A stretch of DNA of 64,000 nucleotides from Planctomycetota bacterium (GTDB lineage: Bacteria; Planctomycetota; Planctomycetia; Gemmatales; Gemmataceae), in NCBI GenBank assembly GCA_021413735.1, contig JAIOPV010000066.1:1-64000 (forward strand), written 5' to 3'. Within the stretch, counting starts at the first letter, position 1. Every line of letters starts with the position of its first letter. Positions 1-8,969 of the stretch are shown here, piece by piece. A program made the position numbers and the translations under genes. The notes under the pieces are model-generated. The model worked only from the letters and a program-made list of their open reading frames with translations. It did no database searches and was not told the DNA's origin.

Positions 1-121
1 CCGTCGCCGCCGAGGTGTCGCTGAGATTCGACACACCAGCAATGTCATCTGTTACCACCAGAAGCGAAACAAGCAGGCCGCCAAGTCCCACAAGAAACAG
101 CGGCATAAATGCATCATCTAG
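1..121 (+). CDS. possible 3' end of an unidentified CDS
   Basis: Frame 2 is open from the window edge to a TAG at 119-121, giving about 39 residues of a very basic tail (KRNKQAAKSHKKQR near the end). A hairpin with a T-run follows 30 nt later, as expected behind a gene. The piece is too short to name, and a chance open frame in GC-rich DNA is possible. Confidence 0.35.
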   Translation, partial: RRRRGVAEIRHTSNVICYHQKRNKQAAKSHKKQRHKCII

Positions 122-154
122 ACCCGCGCTGTACAGTTAGTTGGCGACCATGAC

Positions 155-185
155 GCCTCGCGTTGGAAACGATGCGGGGCTTTTT
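155..185 (+). terminator. rho-independent terminator
   Basis: GCCTCGCGTT and the region ending GATGCGGGGC form a stem with G-U pairs, followed at once by TTTTT (181-185). It probably ends the transcript entering from the left edge. Confidence 0.6.
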
Positions 186-329
186 CGTTCTCGGTGCGAC
201 CAGCACTGGCAGACCAGCGGTCTGCCTCACTTCACGCAAACCGTTCTCGAACCACTTGCGGGCCGGCGGTTTGAAGGAGAGGATAGAGGTGTAAGCCCTG
301 CCGTCGGTTATTCACGCCGAGAACATCTC

Positions 330-842
330 ATGACCCGATTCACCTCAAAGAAGCTGTTGCTGAGTTTCGTTGCTATCGGTCTGCTTTCGCTCGTGGCCGC
401 ACCCGCACAGGCTGGCGATAGCGTTGCTCCAAAAGCGGAAGAAAAAGCCAAGTCACTGGTCGAACGCAATCAGCGCATGATTACGGTCTTCGCGCACCCG
501 ACCTCCAAATTCCACGACATGAAGTACCTGAGTACCGAGAAGCTCAAGGACGGGTTCAAGGTGATCTACGAAGTGAACTACACCGCCTTCCGTGGCTACG
601 GTGCGAAGTTCTACTCGAACCTCGCGTTCACCTTCGACGACGACGGCTACTACAAGACGGTGGAAACGGCTGGTCGGAACTGCACGGTCGCGCCGTTCAC
701 AGCCACGGACGCGGCACTCGGCGTCATTCAGGCTGTCATCAAGAATGAACCCGAGCTGCGTGAGAACTTCGAGTTCTTGAAGATCTTCGAGAAGTCCGAC
801 GCTCGCGACATGCTTCGGTTCGTGCTCCTCTTGTCACGCTGA
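330..842 (+). CDS. secreted hypothetical protein (170 aa)
   Basis: I do not recognise the family. The ATG at 330 was chosen because the product then begins MTRFTSKK followed by a hydrophobic stretch and AQA-G, a clear Sec signal peptide with a likely cut near residue 29. An upstream in-frame start at 141 would add 63 residues overlapping the terminator and would bury the signal. The mature part is about 140 residues, with an aromatic-rich central stretch (YEVNYTAFRGYG, then SNLAFTFDDDGYY) that looks like beta strands. One cysteine is seen. It is likely exported. No ribosome site decides the start. Confidence 0.75.
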   Translation: MTRFTSKKLLLSFVAIGLLSLVAAPAQAGDSVAPKAEEKAKSLVERNQRMITVFAHPTSKFHDMKYLSTEKLKDGFKVIYEVNYTAFRGYGAKFYSNLAFTFDDDGYYKTVETAGRNCTVAPFTATDAALGVIQAVIKNEPELRENFEFLKIFEKSDARDMLRFVLLLSR

Positions 843-927
843 ATAGCACACACTATCTCGCCTTCCCAAATTGCCGCGTGCATGTTATCGGCTTCGTCGG
901 AGTATCCAACTTCCGACGGAGGCCGCC

Positions 928-1776
928 ATGCGGAAGCTCGCGATTCTTGCACTACTGCTTGTGGCGTTCCCAACTCCGGCGAGTGAATCGCTCAAAGATT
1001 GCTGGCGAGAACGCGAGTTCAAGCTTGACGAGAACTCACGGCGAGCCACGCACGTTATTGTCGTCGATGCGTGCGGACAAATCCTCGATGTCTGGAAAGG
1101 CGATGCTCATGTCGGCGACTACATTCCGCTCGACAGAGTTTTGGCCCCTGCATTTCCGCGGCTGACAGATACCCGAGAAATACGTCTCACCGACCGCATC
1201 GCTTGGAGCGAGTCCTGGCTTGATAAGCCTGCTCGTCGGGAACGGATGATCCTCTTCCTGGTGAAGCGACCGGCACCTTGTACTATCGATCCTTACTCGC
1301 GGCATTCCACTCGCCGAGGCAGTGTCATCGGCACGCCCGGAGGGATTATTGAACTCGGAGGCTTCCAACCTGGGGATGGCGCGTTCGAATCATCCGAGGA
1401 ATTCTTCATGAATTCCACAGGCGGGTTGGATCCGGAAAGAGAGCGTCGGAAGCAACTCGAAAACCCTTTCGCTACAACTGCAACTGATCGCGTTTACCAC
1501 TTGTCAGGAGCATACGTTCCTCTTGAGTTCCCCCGAGGATCGTTCCGTGGTCGGAAACCACCGCCGCCGTGCGAGTGGGTGGAGTGCTCGATGCTACTCG
1601 TCAATGACTTCGGAAACGTCGTCATCCGTGGTTCGCAAGATGCCGAGGAAGTCCCTTTCGGGAATTTCCAGGGCCGGCGGCAAGCAGCGGTTCCCGCTTG
1701 GCGAGTTGTTGGCACCGAACTCAGCGTCCAGCGGAAGGTATGGGAAGCGAACAACCAGACGCGATCCCTCGACTGA
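928..1776 (+). CDS. secreted hypothetical protein (282 aa)
   Basis: A GGAGG at 918-922 lies 5 nt before this ATG, and the product starts with MRKLAILALLLVAFPTPASE, a signal peptide. This rules out the longer reading from 871. The mature chain carries a proline run (RKPPPPCEW near residue 213) and at least four cysteines (CWRE, DACGQ, PAPCT, PPCEWVEC) that could pair in the periplasm. No conserved domain was recognised. The gene stands alone, 137 nt before the kinase gene. Confidence 0.75.
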   Translation: MRKLAILALLLVAFPTPASESLKDCWREREFKLDENSRRATHVIVVDACGQILDVWKGDAHVGDYIPLDRVLAPAFPRLTDTREIRLTDRIAWSESWLDKPARRERMILFLVKRPAPCTIDPYSRHSTRRGSVIGTPGGIIELGGFQPGDGAFESSEEFFMNSTGGLDPERERRKQLENPFATTATDRVYHLSGAYVPLEFPRGSFRGRKPPPPCEWVECSMLLVNDFGNVVIRGSQDAEEVPFGNFQGRRQAAVPAWRVVGTELSVQRKVWEANNQTRSLD

Positions 1777-1913
1777 ATCCCGCGGTCCAACTCGTAGCGG
1801 AGATTGCACTTTGCGGAAAATTCCGACCACGTCGGATTTTTCTGACAGATCGCGGCGATTCGGGCCATCATATCTGTTGAAACGAATCGCTCGCGTCTGT
1901 TCAGGAGCGCCCG

Positions 1914-4199
1914 ATGACCGTCACCACACACCCCACTCCGGAAACTCTCGCCGCGTTCGCACGGGGCGATTTGCCTTCAGACGAACTCGCGACGGTGGCC
2001 GAACACATCGGTGCGTGCGCTGCGTGCTGTGCCCTGCTTTCCCGCGTTCCCGAGGATACCCTCGCCGGGCTTGCTCGCGAGGCTGGAGGTGCCGCCGACA
2101 AAGCGGCCACAACCGGCGGCAAGACACCCGGCCCCGCCGCACCCACCGTGAGCCCCCCTGCCGGCTTTGCACGCAAGACTATCGATGACGACGGCATTCC
2201 TGAACCACTCGCAGAACACCCGCGATACAAGGTGCTCCGTGAACTCGGTGCTGGCGGTATGGGTGTCGTCTACAAAGCCGAACACCGCATCATGGGTCGG
2301 CTCGTCGCGCTGAAAGTCATGGCACCGCATCTGACTGCGAAGGCCGGAGCCGTCGAGCGGTTCCGCAAGGAAGTGCGTGCCGCTGCTCAACTCAATCACC
2401 CAAACATCGTCACCGCCCACGACGCCGACGAAGCTGGCGGGTTGCACTTCCTCGTGATGGAGTACGTCGAGGGCACGAGCCTGGATCGTCTCGTCGCGAA
2501 GAAGGGACCACTTCCCGTTCCGCTGTCGTGTTCCTTCACGCGACAGGCGGCTCTCGGCCTTCAGAACGCACACGAGAAGGGAATGGTTCACCGCGATATC
2601 AAGCCGCAGAACATGATGGTCACCCGGAAAGCTCAGGTGAAGGTCATGGACTTTGGCCTCGCACGGTTCGTTCACACCGACGAAGAGGAAGAAGCCACCC
2701 GACCCGGCGGTCGCCTTCCGTTCGGATCAGCCAAGCCGGTCGCCGACCCCCTGACGAATCCGAATCTGCTGATGGGCACGCCGGATTACCTGTCGCCCGA
2801 ACAGGCGAAGAACTCGCACAACGTCGATTCGCGTTCCGATCTCTACAGCCTTGGGTGTACGCTGTTCTTCCTGCTCACCGGGAAGCCGCCTTTCGCGGAT
2901 GCTCCGTCGCTGATCGACAAGCTCCTAGCACACACCGAAGATGCGCCGCCATCAATTCGTGAGTTGCGGCCCGACGTGCCCGAAGGCGTCGCTTTGGTAC
3001 TGGAGAAGTTGCTCGCGAAGAAGCCTGACGACCGATACGAGACTGCTGCCGAAGTTGCTGCCGCGATTCAGCCGTTCATCCGAATCGGTTCGGATGTCGA
3101 AGCGAAATCGTTCGAGGACGGCCCCACCGCTCCCGCGTCAGGCGTGGGGCTTCAGTCGCCGGCGGGAGTCGTTCATGGGTTCCCCGTGCTGGAGTCCGAC
3201 ACGGAACCGTCAGCTCGGGATCGAACTTTTGTCGAGACCGAGAAGCCCCGCAAGAAGAAGTCGAAGAAGTCTCAGGCGAAACCCTGGTGGGAGCATCCCG
3301 CAGCGAAGATCGGAGCGCTCGCGACAGTTCTGATGGTCGCCGCGCTGGCAATCGCAGTGGTCGGAAAGAAGAAAGACACGCCCACAACGAAGGGCGACAC
3401 ACCGATTGCAAGCGTCACGCCGACGCCTCGCCCCGGACCGTCTGACACAAAGGGAACAAACACAGGCGATCCGAAGAAGTACGCAGAGCCCAAGGACGAC
3501 CCGTTTGCGAAGGGCGAATTCCCCCCCAAAGGTGAGTTCCCCCCCAAAGGCGAGTTCCCCCCGAAAGGCGAGTTCTTCCCAAAGGGTGACCAATTCCCCA
3601 AGAAGGGTCCACCGCCGTTTTATCCCAAGAAGCCCAATGAACTGCCCGTCCTGTTTGTGGTGCCCAGCGATGGAGTGTACGCGATGGACTACTTCCCCGT
3701 GCTCAATCGGATCAAAGAATGCGGCATGGAAGTCGTCACGGCCTCCTCGCAGGGCGGCCACGCGACCCTGCTGCGGGGCGAGGGAGGTCCGTTGCGATCA
3801 TTCCCCGTGGCGCTGTCGTTCACCGATGCGGACCCGGCTCGCTACTCGGCGGTGATCTTCTGCGGCTACAACGTGAACGAATACGTTCAGCCGAAAGGCG
3901 ATGATTACAGCGTCCCCAAGGCAACTCGAGACTTCCTCGCGAAGATGCGTAAAGACAACAAGCCAATCTGCGCGATTTGTGTCGGCCAGAGGGTTCTCTG
4001 GGTCCACGGAACGCTCCGCGAAAAATCCGCCGCGAGGAGTGAGGTATTCTTGCGAGAACACCCAGGCGCCGCGCAAGAGAAGTTGGTGACATGGAAGCAC
4101 GAAGGAGTCGTCGTGGACGGAAAGGTCATCACGGCAAGCGGACCGTCGGAGGCATTCAACTTCGCCGACGCGATCGTCAAAGCTGTGCGGGTGGACTGA
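1914..4199 (+). CDS. membrane Ser/Thr kinase with N-terminal zinc finger and C-terminal DJ-1/PfpI domain
   Basis: The protein has 761 aa, with AGGAG at 1903-1907 before the ATG. Residues 31-38 (HxxxCxxC) match an anti-sigma-type zinc finger. Residues 105-390 are a Hanks kinase: glycine loop GAGGMG (112-117), Lys134, HRDIKPQN with Asp228, DFG at 246-248, and GTPDYLSPEQ as activation/P+1 region, so it should be active. A lysine-rich stretch (445-453) precedes one membrane helix (about 466-484), which puts the kinase in the cytoplasm. After a Pro/Thr linker and five FPPKGE-like repeats, residues 577-760 resemble DJ-1/PfpI. The resemblance includes the nucleophile elbow AICVGQ with Cys689, Asp592 where DJ-1 has its active-site Glu, and a closing VITASGPSEAFNFADAIV. 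The domain should sit outside the membrane. Its substrate or signal is unknown. The 3' end overlaps the opposing gene by 23 nt. Confidence 0.93.
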   Translation: MTVTTHPTPETLAAFARGDLPSDELATVAEHIGACAACCALLSRVPEDTLAGLAREAGGAADKAATTGGKTPGPAAPTVSPPAGFARKTIDDDGIPEPLAEHPRYKVLRELGAGGMGVVYKAEHRIMGRLVALKVMAPHLTAKAGAVERFRKEVRAAAQLNHPNIVTAHDADEAGGLHFLVMEYVEGTSLDRLVAKKGPLPVPLSCSFTRQAALGLQNAHEKGMVHRDIKPQNMMVTRKAQVKVMDFGLARFVHTDEEEEATRPGGRLPFGSAKPVADPLTNPNLLMGTPDYLSPEQAKNSHNVDSRSDLYSLGCTLFFLLTGKPPFADAPSLIDKLLAHTEDAPPSIRELRPDVPEGVALVLEKLLAKKPDDRYETAAEVAAAIQPFIRIGSDVEAKSFEDGPTAPASGVGLQSPAGVVHGFPVLESDTEPSARDRTFVETEKPRKKKSKKSQAKPWWEHPAAKIGALATVLMVAALAIAVVGKKKDTPTTKGDTPIASVTPTPRPGPSDTKGTNTGDPKKYAEPKDDPFAKGEFPPKGEFPPKGEFPPKGEFFPKGDQFPKKGPPPFYPKKPNELPVLFVVPSDGVYAMDYFPVLNRIKECGMEVVTASSQGGHATLLRGEGGPLRSFPVALSFTDADPARYSAVIFCGYNVNEYVQPKGDDYSVPKATRDFLAKMRKDNKPICAICVGQRVLWVHGTLREKSAARSEVFLREHPGAAQEKLVTWKHEGVVVDGKVITASGPSEAFNFADAIVKAVRVD
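3513..3602 (+). repeat. 18-bp tandem repeat in the kinase linker
   Basis: About five units of 18 bp (starts 3513, 3531, 3549, 3567, 3585) encode G-E-F-P-P-K repeats, with decay in the last two units. They lengthen the linker between the membrane helix and the DJ-1 domain. The copy number may vary between strains. Confidence 0.85.
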
Positions 4200-5364
4200 T
4201 TTTTGTGCGCCAGCCCACGAGGAGATAGCCCGCGAAAGTCACCGGGACGATCCAGGGATTCGTCATCGAGCCTTCGCGGGTGATGGTTGAAATCGCCAGC
4301 AGATTCAACGCGAGATACACGCTTCCCACGACTCCCCACAACAATCGCCGGCCGTCGGCCACAAGCCATGTGGTCGCTTGAACCACTGGCACCAACAGCA
4401 ACACCAGATCGAACCCCCAAGCTCCATACGGCGCTGCAAGTAGCGACACGAGAATCAATCGCGGAAGTTCAGGCAGCCAATTCCAATCGCGACGCCGCAA
4501 CCACCAGTAGCCAACAACCACCGGAACTGCGATCGCAAGCGGAATGAACATCGCCGCGAACGGATGGTTCGGCAACGCCTGCCGGATTTCGTAGCCGAGC
4601 GTGGGGTGTTCCCAATTGTGCAACGTCGGATGCGAGCGAGTGTTTGCGACGCTGGTTCCTTCACGATACAGCGACCACACCGCTGGGTTCCACGCGAGCG
4701 GAATCAATCCAAACACCACCAACACCGCCCCGCCCGACAGCACGGATTTCCAAACGGCGTTGCCTCGCAGCGATTGCAGAACCAGCACAATCGCGAACCC
4801 GACCAGCAGGTGCGGCTTGATCGCGGTCAGTGCTGCGAGAGCCCCCGCCAGAACAAAGCGTTCACTCTTCACGGCCCACAGAAAGCCCACCAGCCCGAAC
4901 AGCATGAACCCCGAGATTTGCCCGAGCAGCAACAGAAACGTTGTGGGTGCGAACAGGCTCGCCACAACCACACTCAACCAAGTCAATCGCCGATCCCCGC
5001 CAGAGAGTCGCCACAACAACGCAGCCGAAACCAGCACCGCCACGAGGTTCAAGGCGAACCAGATCATCTGACCCATTCGCCACGGCAGCGAGCCGATTAT
5101 CATTGCCGCGGGCAACGTCCACGGCGGATTCCACATCATCACCGGATCTTTGTACCGCGTGCCCATCTCTTGCTGAAGCGGGTAGAGTACGTCGCCATCG
5201 TAGGGGTTCTGGCCTCGGAGCGTGGCCCGCCCAGCCGACCAGTATTCCATGTAGTCGTAGGGGCGGAGAAGGCTTGTGTCGTCGTAGAGTTCGCGCAGTT
5301 GTTCGCCGGTCAGCACGACCACAATGACCAGCACGCCGAACGTGAGAATGGTGCGAAGGTTCAT
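4177..5364 (-). CDS. GT87/DUF2029-type membrane glycosyltransferase
   Basis: The 395-aa protein is almost entirely hydrophobic with eight or more predicted membrane helices. Near the N-terminus it has RPYDYMEYWSAGRA (about 34-47) and NPYD, then a WNPPW loop, the pattern of polyprenyl-phosphate-mannose-dependent GT87 enzymes. In GT-C folds the early acidic residue, here Asp37, is catalytic. It probably adds a hexose to an envelope glycan or lipid outside the membrane. The start at 5364 (MNLRTILTF) was preferred over 5403, which adds 13 polar residues before the first helix. It is convergent with the kinase gene and overlaps its last 23 nt. Confidence 0.85.
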   Translation of the reverse strand: MNLRTILTFGVLVIVVVLTGEQLRELYDDTSLLRPYDYMEYWSAGRATLRGQNPYDGDVLYPLQQEMGTRYKDPVMMWNPPWTLPAAMIIGSLPWRMGQMIWFALNLVAVLVSAALLWRLSGGDRRLTWLSVVVASLFAPTTFLLLLGQISGFMLFGLVGFLWAVKSERFVLAGALAALTAIKPHLLVGFAIVLVLQSLRGNAVWKSVLSGGAVLVVFGLIPLAWNPAVWSLYREGTSVANTRSHPTLHNWEHPTLGYEIRQALPNHPFAAMFIPLAIAVPVVVGYWWLRRRDWNWLPELPRLILVSLLAAPYGAWGFDLVLLLVPVVQATTWLVADGRRLLWGVVGSVYLALNLLAISTITREGSMTNPWIVPVTFAGYLLVGWRTKISPPAQL

Positions 5365-5530
5365 GCGAGAACATAGCTCATAATCGCGATGCCCGGGTTC
5401 CACATTCTGCGTTCCGCAAAACCGGCATTCATGGAAAAGTCGCGAACCAGCCGCTCCGAATCGCTGTCCGATAATGTTAGCCGTCCGATTCTGTGAGTGG
5501 GTCAGGTTGGCCTGTCAGCCGGACGCGATT

Positions 5531-5562
5531 GGATGAGAACGCGACCTGTCGAGTTCTCATCC
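5531..5562. promoter_or_regulatory. 10-bp inverted repeat GGATGAGAAC - N12 - GTTCTCATCC
   Basis: Perfect arms at 5531-5540 and 5553-5562 end 22 nt before the start at 5585. A near-identical element lies upstream of the unrelated gene starting at 33987. It could be an operator or a leader hairpin. Confidence 0.6.
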
Positions 5563-5584
5563 ACACTAACCAAAGGCTTCCCTG

Positions 5585-6172
5585 ATGAAACGCATCGCAA
5601 CCGCAACTGTGTTCCTGTCCGCCGCCGCAGCAGGCGCGGGGTACGCTGCATACCCCGAAGAGTTCATGCAGTACGTGGGGGTCGCGGCAAAGGCCGCACT
5701 CCGTGTGTGGGAGCACATCGAGGCCAATCCCGGTCCCTTTGTCTTCGCACTTGGCACATTCCTGTTGACCGTCGTGTACCACAAAGCGAGAGGCAAAACC
5801 CTCCGTGAGTCGGTCGACGTTGCCGTCACGCGAGTCACGGTGGTTCCCGCACCGAGCCGAGACACGGGAGAGGTTGAAAACCCAGTGGTTCGTCGAGCAA
5901 AGGCTCGTGCCACACGAACTCAGTTGATGAGCGACCTGATCGGCATTCAGAACCGAAACCGCAAGCTGCCGGACGAAATTCTGAAGGGCGAAAAGGAAGT
6001 CTGCTACACCGAGCAGGCGCGCGACGAAGCCGAGGCGAAGCTGGCCGACAAGCAAGAAGCTTACGAGGCGGCTGTGGCCAAACTCGAAGCGCTCCGCAAG
6101 GAGAAGGCAGAAGCCGACGCGGAACTGGCTGCGATTGAAAGCGAAATGAAGAAACTCGCCGAGGTGGCGTAG
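5585..6172 (+). CDS. membrane protein with C-terminal coiled coil (195 aa)
   Basis: No family was recognised. Residues 4-20 (ATATVFLSAAAAGAGYA) look like a signal peptide or first helix, and a second hydrophobic segment is near 52-64 (FVFALGTFLLTVV). From about residue 110 the chain is highly charged with heptad spacing (EKEVCYTEQARDEAEAKLAD and onward to the end), a long coiled coil. The layout suggests a membrane-tethered scaffold or assembly factor. It is monocistronic, preceded by a strong inverted repeat and followed by a long hairpin. Confidence 0.75.
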   Translation: MKRIATATVFLSAAAAGAGYAAYPEEFMQYVGVAAKAALRVWEHIEANPGPFVFALGTFLLTVVYHKARGKTLRESVDVAVTRVTVVPAPSRDTGEVENPVVRRAKARATRTQLMSDLIGIQNRNRKLPDEILKGEKEVCYTEQARDEAEAKLADKQEAYEAAVAKLEALRKEKAEADAELAAIESEMKKLAEVA

Positions 6173-6333
6173 CTGATCTTGCCCGCGACACGCGGTTCCG
6201 GATCTCAGTTCGACTCAATTCAATCCCACTCGCGTCCCAGACCGAACTGCCTTGATACGTTTGCTCGGTAACTCTTCGCACCTTCCGCGTTCTCGTTGAG
6301 AACGTCGAACGGGTCAGGCATTCTCATCGCTTG

Positions 6334-6421
6334 GTGAGCGTCGAGCCGTCAGGCCGACGGTGTTCTGGAAACGCCGTTTGGCTCGTCTGGCACACCGTCG
6401 GACTGACAACTCGACGCTCAC
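6334..6421. terminator. 30-bp imperfect inverted repeat between convergent genes
   Basis: Arms 6334-6363 (GTGAGCGTCGAG...) and 6392-6421 match at 27 of 30 positions around a 28-nt loop. It lies between the ends of the genes at 5585-6172 and 6435-7457, so a bidirectional terminator is the likely role. There is no T-run. Confidence 0.55.
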
Positions 6422-6434
6422 AAAACTGGCCTCT

Positions 6435-7457
<1,023 letters not shown>

Positions 7458-7503
7458 GGCCGAGCCCTGGAAACGTCGTGGGAATGGTGGGAGTGAAAAA
7501 AGG

Positions 7504-7539
7504 TTCACCCCGGAAGCCTTCGATGCTAACCGGGGTGAA
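7504..7539 (-). promoter_or_regulatory. leader hairpin TTCACCCCGG/CCGGGGTGAA
   Basis: Perfect 10-bp arms (7504-7513 and 7530-7539) lie about 50 nt upstream of the DUF1559 start at 7457. It may be a leader structure for that gene or a terminator for the upstream DUF1559 gene, but no T-run is seen. Confidence 0.4.
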
Positions 7540-7733
7540 TGAGTATTGGAAGAGTCTGACGGTCGTTTTGTGCAAGTCGAGCGGATCGGAATTTACCGAG
7601 TCTCCTCCTTGCTCCGAATCTCGCTGGGACGAATTCAGCGACCCGAAATTGCTGACGCCGTCCAGGCACATCTCGTTGCTCAATCCGCCCTTCGCTTCCT
7701 GTCCGGGGTGTGACCGGTAACAGAGAATCCGAG

Positions 7734-8846
7734 CTATTCCGGAATCGGATTGCCATCGCCTCGACAGAGAAGCATGTAGAAAGTCGACATCGAAAGACTA
7801 TCGGTTAGGAATCGGACGGAGCCATCGCCCATGACGACGTTCATCCCCCCTGTATGGAATGAAAACAACTCGTCAGTGTTGGAGCAGTTAAATTTACACC
7901 CTCCCGTGATCGCGGCGTAACTGTTCTCAGCATCACGCGTGTTGTCATTCAGATTCAATCCGAGACGAGTAGTATCGTTGGCCGGAATGGTTCTTACTCC
8001 ATCCACGGTGATGGAAGCTGATGCGTAAGCGGCCCATGCACCAGCATACACGCCTGCATCAGAGCCAGTTTTCGCCGGGGGATCACCTTGGACGGTGATC
8101 TGCCATGTGTTCGGCAGTGCCGAGCATTCGGCTGCCATGATCGTGTTACTCAACCCATCCAGAATCTGGTTCAGCTTGGTGTATGTACTATTCGCAAGAA
8201 CACCCTTCACTCCCTCCGTACCTGGTTTCGACAATCCAAAAGCCGCCCAATTAGCAGTGTTGTTAGGGCCTCGCTCGATGAATACGTAATCCCCGACGGC
8301 CGGAAATTGGTTGTTGGCTTTAAACCACGTATTTTGGACGCTAGACGAAGTCGTTGCGGGCCAAATACGCGGCCCCTGGCTCGCGGGGCACGCAAAAATG
8401 GGGATAGGATTTAATGCCATCGGCGCATTTTGGGTGGAGTACCAAGACTGTCGAAAATCATATCCGCCGTTTTGTGTAAGCAAGCTGCCTTGTTCGATAT
8501 AGGGGAGCAGAATGGTCCAACCGCTCGTGACAGCATAGTCCGTATTGGCCAACGACGCTCCGCCCGCATTCAAGCCGGTCTTTCCCGCTATGATAAATTC
8601 TTGCATCCCCGGCATCGGATAAGGCGCCACGCCGAGACCGACATACGATGGAGGCAATCCTTGTTTCACGCCTTCGATGTTGTGAGCTGCGAGGCCGATT
8701 TGCTTGAGGTTGTTGGAGCATTTCGCACGCGCTGCTGCCGCACGCACCTTCTGCACTGCGGGAAGCAACAGGCCAATCAGAATTGCGATAATGGCGATCA
8801 CTACCAACAATTCAATCAATGTAAACCCGCGGCGTGGCAAACGCAT
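7734..8846 (-). CDS. DUF1559 prepilin-like protein (370 aa)
   Basis: It starts [16 protein letters not shown], a canonical prepilin leader with Gly7-Phe8 at the cut and Glu at +5. The [19 protein letters not shown] segment and the C-terminal [17 protein letters not shown] signature follow. It is a paralogue of the protein encoded at 6435-7457, clearly diverged in the middle. Planctomycete genomes carry many such genes; most are thought to be pseudopilin-like surface or secretion proteins. The 276-nt gap to its neighbour suggests separate transcripts. Confidence 0.93.
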   Translation of the reverse strand: MRLPRRGFTLIELLVVIAIIAILIGLLLPAVQKVRAAAARAKCSNNLKQIGLAAHNIEGVKQGLPPSYVGLGVAPYPMPGMQEFIIAGKTGLNAGGASLANTDYAVTSGWTILLPYIEQGSLLTQNGGYDFRQSWYSTQNAPMALNPIPIFACPASQGPRIWPATTSSSVQNTWFKANNQFPAVGDYVFIERGPNNTANWAAFGLSKPGTEGVKGVLANSTYTKLNQILDGLSNTIMAAECSALPNTWQITVQGDPPAKTGSDAGVYAGAWAAYASASITVDGVRTIPANDTTRLGLNLNDNTRDAENSYAAITGGCKFNCSNTDELFSFHTGGMNVVMGDGSVRFLTDSLSMSTFYMLLCRGDGNPIPE

Positions 8847-8969
8847 AGCAATACCCTCTCGATGAAAACGTTATGATGCGACATCGGGCGTCTAGTAAGG
8901 CCCAGACACAAACGTTTCCCCGTCGGGGGCCGGTCGAGCAAACGCCGACCGACGGAACAACTCAACAAA

